From contig CAMBDS010000001.1 of the NCBI GenBank assembly GCA_945865405.1, positions 248,001-312,000 on the forward strand: a DNA stretch of 64,000 nt. The letters are read 5' to 3'. The notes under the pieces were generated by a model. It saw only the letters and a program-made list of their open reading frames with translations, had not been told where the DNA came from and did not search any database. Positions 20,352 to 31,178 of this stretch are shown here, piece after piece (the stretch's first letter is position 1; each line of letters starts with the position of its first letter). A program made the position numbers and the translations under genes. The DNA is from Caldithrix abyssi DSM 13497 (GTDB lineage: Bacteria; Electryoneota; AABM5-125-24; Hatepunaeales; Hatepunaeaceae).

Positions 20352-22439
20352 TTATCTCAGTAGTAGCATTTTAACCGTCTTAGAATCTTTCCCCGCCTTC
20401 AACCGCACCAGAAAGACTCCCGCCCCCAAATCCCCGGCGTCCCAGACGACTTCGTGAGTACCAGCGGAAAGGCGAGAGTTGACAAGGTCGGTGACGAGGC
20501 GGCCGGAGAGGTCGTAGATGGCGAGATGGACGGGCGCATTGGAATGCGCCCCTACGGAGAAGGAGATCGTCGTGCTGGAGTTGAAGGGGTTGGGCGATAC
20601 GTCGAACAGAATCGCGGTTGTTGGAGCTAAAGAAGAGGGTTCAGACACACTGAGCGCTAGGTAGTCACGCACACCTTCAGAAACACGAAGTTCGTCAATG
20701 TCACCATAAAATTGCGCTTGTGCAGGGACTTCGGCGTTGCCCCCACCAATATAAAGGGGTAAGTCGGAATAGAGAATTTCGCCGGTGAATGGCACTTCTC
20801 CGACTTTCTCATCATTCCAAAACAGTCCGAGACTATTCTCTCCACAAACAGCGCCGAAGTAAGACCAATCACCATTTGTGTTGGGAACTTGAGCAGTGAC
20901 TTCGAAGAGATCATCCGGAGCCCGAAGTACTTTAAAGGTTAATACATTGGTTAAGTTATTAAAAAGAACCTGAAAAGAAGGAGCCTGATCGTCGAATGAC
21001 TTGGAGAAGATTGCTCCAAGTCCCAAACGGAGCGTATCAGGGCGTATCCAACCCTCTATCGTGAAAGTCTGTTGATGCAAAAGCTCGTTGTCGGCTACCT
21101 CGATAACTGCCTCGCCATCTTCGCGTAGCGAAAATGCTGTGTTCCAAACTCCGGCGATTGTATCGACCGTTCCGATGTGCCTGCCATTAAGAAAATTACC
21201 CGAGTAATCGTAACCCGGATATTGATAGGGTGACGTTCTTATTGCGCCGACTGCAGACGTGTAAAGATCTGCTACTCCAAAGAGGAGAAAGCTACCGTCG
21301 GGATTTTGAGCGCCCTTCACAGCGAAGTCGATCTCTTCTCTTCCCCATGCGCGAGCCCATTGGAATTGCAGACCTTCGGATAACTTGATGAGCGACATAT
21401 CGAAATGTTGCGCGCCTCTTTTCCAGTAACCTCCGCCAGCAATTGCATAACCGCCTTCGATTGTTTTGAACAAAGAATAACCGTGATCCCATCGATCAGT
21501 ACCATAAGTGTTTTCAAATATTATGTTTCCTCGAAGATCGAACTTTTTTAGCCATATATCGCGATCAGTTGTCTCGCCGATCATAAAATAATGATCATCA
21601 ATCTGTGTCATTTCGTAAACTCCCCTTCCATAATCCAGTTCAAGAATTTGTAACCATTCAAGTTCCAAATCTGAGGAATATTTAGCAAGACACACGAACC
21701 AATCGTCCCAATCACTATAACTGCATAGAATCAGATACCCATGATCTGAAGTCTTAATTATAGAAGAAACACCACTATCATGATGTTGACGCAATTCGTT
21801 TTGCAGAGCAAATTCGCTTAAGATTTCGCCTTCAGTATTTATTAAATAGAGAACAGCGTGGCGATGTTCTTGGTAAATTCCTTCCTCAATCATCATTGCA
21901 TACGTCGTATTTCCGCCAATCAGGAATGTCTCATCGGGTCCGGCACAAATCGTCACTCCATAATCAGAGAGCGTATCGCCGTAAGTTTGTCTTCCTATTT
22001 CATTGCCATCGGCGTCAACAGCTATGAATATTATATCGGGGTGGGGCGTGACTCCGCTTTCGTAGCCGATCATCGCAATTGTTCCTTGCGCGGTCTCTGT
22101 GAATTCAAGCATATATTGTGATTCTGCCCCACCGTAATTCCGTGGCGGCCTTCCGGGTACACCTCGATCATCCGTCCGAATTATATCCATGTCGCGGTCA
22201 TCCCATGTCGCGCTAACACCGATAAAATAGCCGCCGGAAACGGATGGGATGGCACCCACACAATTCGCATTTCCAGCTTGATAAAAAGTGAATGCACCGC
22301 CCGTGCAATCGGGCAAAATATAGTCCATGTGCCAAAGGGCGATAGTGAGGCTGTCAGGCTGAAAGGGTCCCTGGGGTTGGGCGAGTACCACCCGGACTTC
22401 AAGCAGCAGGAGCAAAAGTAGGAGGACGAATTTATTCAT
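20352..22439 (-). CDS. Secreted LamG-like protein with T9SS sorting domain
   Basis: LamG-like EGDGEAVIEVADNELLHQQTFTIEGWIRPDTL; T9SS C-terminus with in-frame palindrome (VGAHSNAPV). Confidence 0.8.
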   Translation of the reverse strand: MNKFVLLLLLLLLEVRVVLAQPQGPFQPDSLTIALWHMDYILPDCTGGAFTFYQAGNANCVGAIPSVSGGYFIGVSATWDDRDMDIIRTDDRGVPGRPPRNYGGAESQYMLEFTETAQGTIAMIGYESGVTPHPDIIFIAVDADGNEIGRQTYGDTLSDYGVTICAGPDETFLIGGNTTYAMMIEEGIYQEHRHAVLYLINTEGEILSEFALQNELRQHHDSGVSSIIKTSDHGYLILCSYSDWDDWFVCLAKYSSDLELEWLQILELDYGRGVYEMTQIDDHYFMIGETTDRDIWLKKFDLRGNIIFENTYGTDRWDHGYSLFKTIEGGYAIAGGGYWKRGAQHFDMSLIKLSEGLQFQWARAWGREEIDFAVKGAQNPDGSFLLFGVADLYTSAVGAIRTSPYQYPGYDYSGNFLNGRHIGTVDTIAGVWNTAFSLREDGEAVIEVADNELLHQQTFTIEGWIRPDTLRLGLGAIFSKSFDDQAPSFQVLFNNLTNVLTFKVLRAPDDLFEVTAQVPNTNGDWSYFGAVCGENSLGLFWNDEKVGEVPFTGEILYSDLPLYIGGGNAEVPAQAQFYGDIDELRVSEGVRDYLALSVSEPSSLAPTTAILFDVSPNPFNSSTTISFSVGAHSNAPVHLAIYDLSGRLVTDLVNSRLSAGTHEVVWDAGDLGAGVFLVRLKAGKDSKTVKMLLLR

Positions 22440-22442
22440 TTT

Positions 22443-25400
22443 CTACCTCATCAAAACTATTTTTTGTGTTCGTGACTGGCCTTTGGCCTCCAACCTCACC
22501 AGATAGACGCCGGCGGGTTGGTCCCCCGCATCCCAGACGACTTTGTGAGTACCGGCTGTAGGGGCGTATTGCAATACGCCCCTACGATTGAGCAGGTCGG
22601 TGACGAGGCGGCCGGAGAGGTCGTAGATGGCTAACCTAACCCCCCCTTGTATTCCCCCCCTGCCAGCAGGGGGGGAAAGGGAGAAGGTTATCGTCGTGCT
22701 GGAGTTGAACGGATTGGGGAACGGGGGGGAAAGGGAGAATGATGAGGAATGAAGGAAGAAGTCCGATCCTGTGACATTGCCAAGTGCATAGCCATCAGTC
22801 TGATAGGCAGGAGTGCCTCCGGTCCATTCCACATTTAACATAATTTGATTTGTGATATTAACCAATTTATATATCAACACCTCGCCATCCACAGCCCCAT
22901 CCACATCCTCTGTCGTCGGGTCGTCACCCCAGACCGGCACACCTGCCGAACCACTCGCGTCAATCGCTCCAGCTCCGACCCAGCGTCCCGATGCAGTGTA
23001 GGCTTTGACCAGAGCGTTTGCTGGAAGCAACCCCGGCTCCTGAAACTTCAGCAGAACGCTCATGCTGGAGCCAGTGTTAAGTGGCTGGCGAGCTTTGGCA
23101 GTGGGGACTCCGGCAAGACGTCCTTCACCCGCCTCGGGGTAAGTGAACGCCACCGACTGATCCATCTTCATCACATAGCCCTCGCCGGGCGAAAGTTTCT
23201 CGATGGATGAGAAATTCTGCGCAGGTATCGCAAATTGCCCGTCACCGTTTTTCATCAGGACGACATGGTCTCGAATCGGAGCTATCCCGGCGAAATTGGG
23301 CGCCGACATGTCCAGCTCGTAGTCGGGCAGGTAAGCGACAAGGTTGACGCCATTCCTCAAAGCTATTTCCGTCTGTGGATCGATGGGCGCGCCGTCCCAG
23401 GCTCCCGTTGCCCTGCCGGTCATCTTGACCCAGTACGCCTCGTTGGGGTTCCAGAAAGGGATATTGTCGAAGCCGCGAACGGGGTGGTGGAAGTTGCCAC
23501 GACCGTCTTTGATGAAGACGAGCTGGCTGAAGTCGCGGAAGGTTTGCCACTGCATTGCCATCAATGGGACGGAGGGGCCACGATCATCCGCCCAATAACG
23601 TTCATCGGGAGCAACGTTAAGCGAGATCAGGTTCCAGTTGCGAGCCAGTTCGACGCGCTGGCCCGGGTTCTCGCCAAAGATGCCGATGGCGCTGTTCATA
23701 TCGAAGACGCGGAAATTGCCTGCCATGCCGCCGAAGAAAAGCCCGTCCCCCAATGGCTCAAGCAAGCTTGCGTTATCGGGAGGATTGAAGCGCAGGACTT
23801 CACGAGGGTGGATGGGATCGATCAGATCGTAAAATGCGGTACCGTATCCGGTCGAAGTAATGAGATGGCGGCCCGCGAAATTGGATCTGTAGATACCCTG
23901 ATCAATTGTCTCGAAGGAGCCGACTATTTGCGGGTTTTCAATGTCGGAAAGGTCAACTATGTCAACACTTCTGCGGCTATAGTAAGAGTCGCTGACATAG
24001 GCATAGTCATCGCCGAAAGTTATCCCTCCCCAACGTTCGCCTTCGCGCGGATTGTTAAGCGTTGCAACTAGCTCGGGGTCGTCGGGGTCGGTGAAATCCC
24101 AGATCTTCATATCGTACTTGAAGATGAAAAGCAGGTGTCCGCGGGAGGCTACGCCGTCGGTTGACTCGTTCAGTAGTCTTCCGGTAACGCGCATGTTTTC
24201 GGGGTCTTCGACGTCGATGACTACCGCGCCGGGATTGTCGTTTTTGCGGACAATGACGGCTTTTGTGCCGACAACAGCCAGCCCGTCAATTCGACCATTG
24301 AACTCCCAATGTTCGAGAGTACCGATTATCGCCATGTTGGCTGGGTCGGAAATGTCGATGACTTTCAGTTCATCGCCACCAACGACGTAGAGTAGGTCAT
24401 TTTCGTAATGGAGAAAGGCACCGCCGCCTGCATTGAGGCTGCTGATGACTCGCAACTCGTCCCGGTTTTCGAGGGCAATCGAGGTCAGGCCATTCGTAAG
24501 GGCGAACGCGACGCCACCCACAATGGTGTAGCCGTTGGTGCCGTAATTGTTGCCAATTTGCAGCGAGCTGCGAGTCCGCACATTTGTGGATGAGCCGCGG
24601 AAGATTGCCCGCGAAATGCCGTCGATGTCGTTCGATTCGATCCAGAGGGTGTCCCGCGCATTGGCAACCTGTTCGAGCGCCTGGAATGTGACGTTTATGA
24701 CACGGGACTCCCCTGCCTCAAGGACAAAATCTCCCTCATTGTCAAGCTCCATAATACCGGGTGACAACCACATGCGGCCTATTTCGAGGGGGCCGAATCC
24801 ATCATTGGTGATTCGAAGGTCTATTGTGGCACTTTCCCCGACGGCGAGGGTGCCAAATGTAAGGTTGTGCCCGTAGAAGTAGATCGATTGCCTGTCACGA
24901 GGGTAGTGATAGACTTTCAAGCCTTCTTCCCCCGCCGCCTCGAAGACGTAATCACCCTTTACCGCAATGTCGAGTGAGACGGCGCCAATATCTCGATAGT
25001 TACCGACCGAACGTAGGCGTACCCGACCTTCCTCGTCGATGTACTTAATAGCGAAGCCACCTTCGCCATAGGCGGAATAGAAGAAATCACCGTCGATCAC
25101 TGTCCGCGTTGCCGAACTAAGCTCATGCGATACCTGTTCCGGGTTTTCGGGATCTGAAACGTCGAAGTAACCGCCGCCGGTGTAGAGGATATTGTCTCTG
25201 GCTGCAATAGCTTTGGGATCATGATCCATCTCGAAGGCGTCCATGAAGCGGGGTGGGTTGCCTGCGTCCAAAACAATGCGACCAATACCATTATACCCGG
25301 CTACTAACTGCCCTGCGCTTAATCTCTTACTGATGGCAAAAATGTCGTCGCCGACTTGAACCCAGTCGAGGAACTTGTAGTCGAAACGGTCTTCGTTTTG

Positions 25401-25955
25401 CCAATTGAAGCCGTCAAGAACATTACCGATGTTCTGCGGGTCGGCGATATTCATGCGCTTGACCGTACAGACGTCACGTCGATTGCCTTCGACGCCTTCC
25501 AACAAGTAAACCCAGCCACCTTCGACGATGATGCCGACGTTGGTATTGGGGTCGTTATAGCCTTTGGCGCCAATTCTGCGCGGCTCGACCGCAGTAAGAT
25601 CGATGATGGAGAACCGGGTTTCAGATGCGACATAGAGGAGATTGCCTTGAAACAGGGCGCTTTGTGGAGCGCCACTGGTATAGATCGAACCGATGCGAAA
25701 GGGGTGCTGCGGGTCGTCGATGTTGACGACCTGAAGGGAGCCGCGCTCGGCATTCGAGGCGACGTAGAGGCGGTTGTTGTGTAGCCATACGCGCGAGGAG
25801 ACCCCGTCGAGGTCGAGCTGGCCGACCTTGACGACGTTGTTGCTGGCGAGGGCGGGGGGGCTGAGGACAAGGAAGAGCGGAAGAGCCCACAGTACAAGAC
25901 GGGAGAAAGAGTTCATCGAAGGCCTCGGAATATTGGGGTCGGGGCGACTATGCAA
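22443..25955 (-). CDS. LVIVD/beta-propeller-like secreted protein with T9SS sorting domain carrying two palindrome insertions
   Basis: Repeats of VxDISDPxNPxxxG type; WNLISLNV and VWGDDPTTEDVDG modules; SLSPPAGRGGIQGGVRLAIYDLSGRLVTDLLNRRGVLQYAPTAGTHKVVWDAG. Confidence 0.85.
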   Translation of the reverse strand: MHSRPDPNIPRPSMNSFSRLVLWALPLFLVLSPPALASNNVVKVGQLDLDGVSSRVWLHNNRLYVASNAERGSLQVVNIDDPQHPFRIGSIYTSGAPQSALFQGNLLYVASETRFSIIDLTAVEPRRIGAKGYNDPNTNVGIIVEGGWVYLLEGVEGNRRDVCTVKRMNIADPQNIGNVLDGFNWQNEDRFDYKFLDWVQVGDDIFAISKRLSAGQLVAGYNGIGRIVLDAGNPPRFMDAFEMDHDPKAIAARDNILYTGGGYFDVSDPENPEQVSHELSSATRTVIDGDFFYSAYGEGGFAIKYIDEEGRVRLRSVGNYRDIGAVSLDIAVKGDYVFEAAGEEGLKVYHYPRDRQSIYFYGHNLTFGTLAVGESATIDLRITNDGFGPLEIGRMWLSPGIMELDNEGDFVLEAGESRVINVTFQALEQVANARDTLWIESNDIDGISRAIFRGSSTNVRTRSSLQIGNNYGTNGYTIVGGVAFALTNGLTSIALENRDELRVISSLNAGGGAFLHYENDLLYVVGGDELKVIDISDPANMAIIGTLEHWEFNGRIDGLAVVGTKAVIVRKNDNPGAVVIDVEDPENMRVTGRLLNESTDGVASRGHLLFIFKYDMKIWDFTDPDDPELVATLNNPREGERWGGITFGDDYAYVSDSYYSRRSVDIVDLSDIENPQIVGSFETIDQGIYRSNFAGRHLITSTGYGTAFYDLIDPIHPREVLRFNPPDNASLLEPLGDGLFFGGMAGNFRVFDMNSAIGIFGENPGQRVELARNWNLISLNVAPDERYWADDRGPSVPLMAMQWQTFRDFSQLVFIKDGRGNFHHPVRGFDNIPFWNPNEAYWVKMTGRATGAWDGAPIDPQTEIALRNGVNLVAYLPDYELDMSAPNFAGIAPIRDHVVLMKNGDGQFAIPAQNFSSIEKLSPGEGYVMKMDQSVAFTYPEAGEGRLAGVPTAKARQPLNTGSSMSVLLKFQEPGLLPANALVKAYTASGRWVGAGAIDASGSAGVPVWGDDPTTEDVDGAVDGEVLIYKLVNITNQIMLNVEWTGGTPAYQTDGYALGNVTGSDFFLHSSSFSLSPPFPNPFNSSTTITFSLSPPAGRGGIQGGVRLAIYDLSGRLVTDLLNRRGVLQYAPTAGTHKVVWDAGDQPAGVYLVRLEAKGQSRTQKIVLMR

Positions 25956-25993
25956 GCATTGACAAAAAGTACGCGGAAAAATAGTACAGAATT

Positions 25994-26022
25994 AATATAG
26001 CAATGAATTGCAAGCGATGCAA
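25994..26022 (-). promoter_or_regulatory. Putative promoter for the 22443-25955 gene
   Basis: Minus strand TTGCAT-N17-TATATT in the 95-bp gap. Confidence 0.5.
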
Positions 26023-26050
26023 ATAGCCGGAGATGGGGTGGCGGTAGATT

Positions 26051-28429
26051 CTACCTGAGGAGAAGAGCTCGGGCGTAGAGATTCTGATTATTTGAGGAAA
26101 GTTTTATCAAATAGAGACCGTTTGGCAGGTCGGTGGCGTTCCAGACGACCGAGTGAAGTTTGGAATTTGGAGTTTGGAGTTTGGAATGAGGATCCAACAA
26201 ATCAGCGACGAGGCGGCCGGAGAGGTCGTAGATGGCGAGATGGACAGGCAGAGACGCCTGTCCTCCTGCGGAGAAGGAGATGGTAGTCGAGGAATTGAAT
26301 GGGTTGGGGAAGGGTGAGGAAAGGGAAAAGGTGTAAGGAGATAGGGTAGTGGGGGAAACTGACAAAGCTTGTGATGCATCGAACAACAATAAAGCATCGT
26401 TTTCTGCTACCAGGACCATCTGACTGCCATTGACCCCTTGGCCAAATTCGACTCGGACTGCTTCACCCTCAGTGTCGTAGGAACCAGTTTCAATCGGACG
26501 AGTTAACCAGTTGTTATTGAGTATCCTTAATCCGGCAACTCCGTCTGCGAGTGCGATCATGCCGCCATCCTCCGAAAGCGTAGCATCAAACAACGACCCG
26601 GTCTGTTGGCCCGGTGTCCTGCTTTGTACTCCTCTTCCATTTATCTTCACCGGTAGATCCGGGGTGGCAACATCGAAATCAAGTAACCATTCGTTGCGCT
26701 CGATCATGAAGAGGTGGTCATCGAACGAATCGACTGTTATGTGTGGGAAGGATAATTGTTCGTTTAAGTAAATCTGTTCAGGATTGGCGGGATCGTGTAT
26801 ATCTATTGTCAATAGCCCATCACCAGCGAGATAGAGATAATTTCCAGCGATCTCGATCGAATTGGTCGGATTATAGAGAATCTCAATAGTGCCTATTTCA
26901 TAGATACTGTCCGCGAGACTGATGTCGTACACCCATAAGCGCTGAAATCTCTGACCTGAAATACGGTTAACCTGATATGCATAATCACCTCCAAACGCAA
27001 TTAAGCCAAATTCAGCCAATGAATCGTTTCCACCCTTGCCGATCAATTCAATATCGTCTGGATCAGAAACATCATATGCATAAATTCCATCTCTTTTTGC
27101 GATCAAAAGATCGCCTGATTGATTGACCCCAAAACCGATTGGTTGCGGAATCAGGAGGTTGTTCCGTTCAATCGGCGATCCCGGATCGGATATATCCATG
27201 ACGCTGACATTATTTTCAAATCGAAGGAATGCCAGATTTTCGCGAACGATCATTTCTTGCACAGAATAGGAGGCGCGGGAATACCATGAGAGCATTATCG
27301 ACGTATCAGGATCACTGATATCGTGGATGCTGAATCCTAAATGGAGTGGGTCCCATGCGTCGAAACCGTGACCGACGATGATACGGTCTTCTACATAAGC
27401 GTAGAGAGTATTGTAAACATGGAAATAAGGCCCATCGAATTCATCATGAATTTCTGTCGGCAACTGAATTGAATCGACAAGACGAGGATCAGCAATATCC
27501 GAGACGTCATAAACATCAAATCCATCTATATTTTGAAGCCAGACATTATCGCCATTTTTGAAGATTTTGGGATCATAAATCGATGTTGGTACAGTCAGCC
27601 TGTTCTGAAGTCGATGCCCCGGCTGAATGTCAACAAAATTGATGTTACTGACTTCTACATGCCACCTCTCGTCATAATTTTCATGAAAGACAACATAATC
27701 CTTACCAAGCACACTCGCATAAATTCCTCCACCATTGTATTCTCCCCAGGATTGAATCCATGTTGTCAATTCTGGTTGTGTGGGGTCGGAAATATCGACA
27801 AGTTGTAGTCCTTGATCAATTGCATCATTACCGTGCCAGTCAACACAACTGACAGCAAGAATTGTGTCATTGATAGAGATATGTTCGATGATCCCAGGCA
27901 TCTCTATAGATGCAAGTTCAGCGACTTGAAAATTTTCTCTCACAACTTCGATTCTCAGTGTTGTGAAGTCAGGTAGGAAAATCAAACTATCGGTCGACGT
28001 CGCGTAGTAATAAGACTCAAAATTATCTTCGTCGAGAATATGAATGTCCATGCTGTCAGGATGAGCAGGATTATCAAGTGAAAGAAAGAGAAAACCTGAT
28101 GGATTGTAGTTGAAAAGGCAGACAAGGTTTTCATTCACCAATAGCAATTCGCTCAATCCAGCAGTTTGTAAGCGTCCTTGAATTTTAGGACTGTAAATCG
28201 ACGCCAAACGGACATTTTCGGGATCACGCAAATCGTATGTGAGGATTTTCTGACCACTGGCTATCATGTAGAAATAGCCATTCCGATAAATTCCTGATCG
28301 GCCACGAGTCGTAAAATCAAATTCATGCCTCCCCACCAGCTCAATATCCGAACCTGGTTGGGCGAAAAGAGCTGTGCCAAGGCTCGATATAATTATTCCA
28401 ATGGCGACAAGAAGAGTAATAGCTTTCAT
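26051..28429 (-). CDS. LVIVD/beta-propeller-like secreted protein with T9SS sorting domain
   Basis: YDVSDPDDIELIGKGG-type repeats; PNPFNSSTTISFSAGGQASLPVHLAIYDLSGRLVADLLDPHSKLQTPNSKLHSVVWNATDLPNGLYLIKL. Confidence 0.8.
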   Translation of the reverse strand: MKAITLLVAIGIIISSLGTALFAQPGSDIELVGRHEFDFTTRGRSGIYRNGYFYMIASGQKILTYDLRDPENVRLASIYSPKIQGRLQTAGLSELLLVNENLVCLFNYNPSGFLFLSLDNPAHPDSMDIHILDEDNFESYYYATSTDSLIFLPDFTTLRIEVVRENFQVAELASIEMPGIIEHISINDTILAVSCVDWHGNDAIDQGLQLVDISDPTQPELTTWIQSWGEYNGGGIYASVLGKDYVVFHENYDERWHVEVSNINFVDIQPGHRLQNRLTVPTSIYDPKIFKNGDNVWLQNIDGFDVYDVSDIADPRLVDSIQLPTEIHDEFDGPYFHVYNTLYAYVEDRIIVGHGFDAWDPLHLGFSIHDISDPDTSIMLSWYSRASYSVQEMIVRENLAFLRFENNVSVMDISDPGSPIERNNLLIPQPIGFGVNQSGDLLIAKRDGIYAYDVSDPDDIELIGKGGNDSLAEFGLIAFGGDYAYQVNRISGQRFQRLWVYDISLADSIYEIGTIEILYNPTNSIEIAGNYLYLAGDGLLTIDIHDPANPEQIYLNEQLSFPHITVDSFDDHLFMIERNEWLLDFDVATPDLPVKINGRGVQSRTPGQQTGSLFDATLSEDGGMIALADGVAGLRILNNNWLTRPIETGSYDTEGEAVRVEFGQGVNGSQMVLVAENDALLLFDASQALSVSPTTLSPYTFSLSSPFPNPFNSSTTISFSAGGQASLPVHLAIYDLSGRLVADLLDPHSKLQTPNSKLHSVVWNATDLPNGLYLIKLSSNNQNLYARALLLR

Positions 28430-28433
28430 TTGT

Positions 28434-31178
28434 TCACCTCATCAAAATTAATTTTTGTGTTCGCGACTGATCTTGGGACTCCAACCGCACCAGATAAACC
28501 CCGGCGGGTATTTCCCCCGCCTCCCAGACAACTTTATGCTGACCGGACTCCATTCTCTTGTTCACTAATTCGCTTACTTCTCTTCCCGAGAGGTCGTAAA
28601 TGGCTAACCTAACCCCCCCTTGTATTCCCCCCCTGCCAGCAGGGGGGGAAAGGGAGAAGGAGATCGTCGTGCTGGAGTTGAAGGGGTTGGGGAAGGCTCC
28701 GAAAAGCTGAAAAGTGGAAGCGGTGAGCTGAGGGTTGGCAAGATTTTCAACCCCGTTCGGATCGATCACCGACAGAAGCAGCGGTATTCTCATTTCACCA
28801 CCGAAGCCATCGTGAGTGATTACAATCTCACCCTCATAATCGCCGAAAGCAAATGACCACTCCCCATCCTCCGACGACGCAATGATGTCAACAAGTAACT
28901 CTGCTTCACCTCCCGCACGCAGTTGGCCATTTGCCGGACCGATCTTCAGCCACTCAGTATTTGTTTGAACCTGCAAAACCCGCAACTGGTCGCCACCCAA
29001 GTCAGGGCTGATGTTGGCGATAGTAATCATCACCCAGCCATGATACTTGTCGAAGTTACGGTAGATTGAGGCACTGGTGAATCGAGTCGCCCCCTCCGTT
29101 TCAATATTGGTTACAAACCGCATTTCGCCCGTTAAGGTGTTGAATTTATGGATCTGGGTGGTGTCCTGATCTTTCAAATTCAGGGCATAAAGGCACGAGC
29201 TATCAGGATCATCCGAGTACCAAGAGAGCCCATAAATTCGCATCGGTGGGTTGTGAATCTCTCGGTCAAGATAATTTCCCTCAACGTCGTAGGCTTTGAT
29301 ATCGCCGACTATCCCGCTCAGCCAGAGAATTGCGTTATGAGGATCGTAAGCGATATTGTTAGTTGAGTTAAAGGGTGCGAGCCATTTGTGAGCAATCTCG
29401 CCGTCGCGGTTCAAGGCGTAAACAGTATCCTCGCCGCTTCCCCAGATCAGCTCGCCATCCCACTCCAAGTCTTTGAATCCATAGCGACTATGGCCGGGCT
29501 GAGGGAAACTTCCGAGGTGTTCACCATCACGGCTCAGATGATAAATCATGTTCGAGTCGTTATCGTTGGCGCCAGCGAGGTAGTAGGACTCGCCGTCAAA
29601 GATGACTCCTTCGATGCGTTCATCATTAGTGATTTCGCTGACCGGGATCGTCTGTCTGACCATCCATGGCTCGAATCCGGCATCTCCCACTGCGTGAGCC
29701 ACAGCATACCACGTCACAGGGCCGTTCCCGACATTTCGAAATGTCAGTTGAGTCTGCGTCGCACCACCGGAATCAAGTTCGACGGCAATATTTTCGAGGT
29801 CGGAAATTAATTCGCCATGGTTGAGGCGGATTTCTATCATCAATGAGTCACCGGTAACTATTTCAACTTCCGACTCGCCGGGGAGGTAGCCTTCGGCGGA
29901 GTAATTCAGTTGAAAAACCGAGACCGAATCGAGGTAGTAGGACTCAATCACTCTCCCCCAGAAACCGAGCGTATCGGAAGTCATCATGAGTGAAATACCT
30001 TGCTCACCACTCCGTGCAACGATAGTACCGAGAGGGATCGGCAGATCAGTCGCGGCGTCAAGCAGTTGTCCGCCGAGAAAAGCTCGAAATGGCGGGGAAA
30101 AAGAAAATGCTCCCATATCGGTGCGGCTTCCATCCGGATCAGGCTCAGCGTCAGGGTCGCCAGCATCGATGCAGGGAGAGTCGTCGTTTAATCGGTAGTT
30201 GCCATTTTCAGGGTCGATAAAATGGGGGTCGGCGTCAAATAGCCCTTCCGTAACCAGTTCGATGTTATCGAGTTGAATATCGTCTTCGCCTCCTTCCAAA
30301 TCAGTAAACGAGATCGTAAATTCGATATTCCCCGCGGATCTTAGCCAGATTTGAGTCTGATTTTCATTTGTATTGCCATAGATAATGCTGTTCGTAATGG
30401 AGGACCCTTCTTCGACACGGAACATATTAAACACCCCATATTCGTATGCATAATTATCTGCAATCGTGACGTGATCCATCCGGATTTGCCCGTTAAGAAA
30501 TTCACCGCATCCGCCCAAACCACCGGCTCGATTCTGTGCAACAAGGACATTTTGCAAAATGACATCACCATCAGTGTGCAGCGCGCCTCCATCCCAACGA
30601 TCGCTCTCGTTCCGCAACAATTCACAGTCTTCCATTCGCAATGACGATCCATTAACTGTGGCTATTCCGCCACCTTGCCCGGAAGTGGTGTTTTCAATCA
30701 GGCTGACGTGGCGGAGAGAGAGCCAGGTACATCCGGAAATTATTCCTCCCCCGCCATCCCCTCCAGTGGCACGATTTCCGACGATTAACAAATCTTCCAG
30801 CCGAATGCTGTTTCCGAAGCATTTCAAACCACCGCCTGAATTGGAGAGACCGTTGCGGATGGTGAATCCTTGAATAAGCACGTTATCGTCATCACCTCCC
30901 GCCACAGTGACGACAGAGGCATGCTGACCGCCATCAATCAGAGTCGAGTCGATGTATGCCGGATCTCCACTTGTAAGGGTGAGGCTGGCGAGGACGAGAT
31001 TTCCGTTGATAGTGAGATTCTCTTCGTAGAGTCCCGGCTGGACGAGGACGGTATCGCCAGCATCGGCTGCCTGGATGCCTGCTGCGATGGTCTCGTAGTC
31101 GTCAGGAACGTTGCGGATTGTTGCCGAGGCGAAAGAGGCAATCAGCAACACGAGAATAGTAAAACAAAATCGGTTCAT
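28434..31178 (-). CDS. Beta-helix (Omp_P-like) secreted protein with T9SS sorting domain
   Basis: TIRNVPDDYETIAAGIQAADAGDTVLVQPGLYEENLTINGN; CIDAGDPDAEPDPDGSRTDMGAF; T9SS C-terminus. Confidence 0.85.
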   Translation of the reverse strand: MNRFCFTILVLLIASFASATIRNVPDDYETIAAGIQAADAGDTVLVQPGLYEENLTINGNLVLASLTLTSGDPAYIDSTLIDGGQHASVVTVAGGDDDNVLIQGFTIRNGLSNSGGGLKCFGNSIRLEDLLIVGNRATGGDGGGGIISGCTWLSLRHVSLIENTTSGQGGGIATVNGSSLRMEDCELLRNESDRWDGGALHTDGDVILQNVLVAQNRAGGLGGCGEFLNGQIRMDHVTIADNYAYEYGVFNMFRVEEGSSITNSIIYGNTNENQTQIWLRSAGNIEFTISFTDLEGGEDDIQLDNIELVTEGLFDADPHFIDPENGNYRLNDDSPCIDAGDPDAEPDPDGSRTDMGAFSFSPPFRAFLGGQLLDAATDLPIPLGTIVARSGEQGISLMMTSDTLGFWGRVIESYYLDSVSVFQLNYSAEGYLPGESEVEIVTGDSLMIEIRLNHGELISDLENIAVELDSGGATQTQLTFRNVGNGPVTWYAVAHAVGDAGFEPWMVRQTIPVSEITNDERIEGVIFDGESYYLAGANDNDSNMIYHLSRDGEHLGSFPQPGHSRYGFKDLEWDGELIWGSGEDTVYALNRDGEIAHKWLAPFNSTNNIAYDPHNAILWLSGIVGDIKAYDVEGNYLDREIHNPPMRIYGLSWYSDDPDSSCLYALNLKDQDTTQIHKFNTLTGEMRFVTNIETEGATRFTSASIYRNFDKYHGWVMITIANISPDLGGDQLRVLQVQTNTEWLKIGPANGQLRAGGEAELLVDIIASSEDGEWSFAFGDYEGEIVITHDGFGGEMRIPLLLSVIDPNGVENLANPQLTASTFQLFGAFPNPFNSSTTISFSLSPPAGRGGIQGGVRLAIYDLSGREVSELVNKRMESGQHKVVWEAGEIPAGVYLVRLESQDQSRTQKLILMR

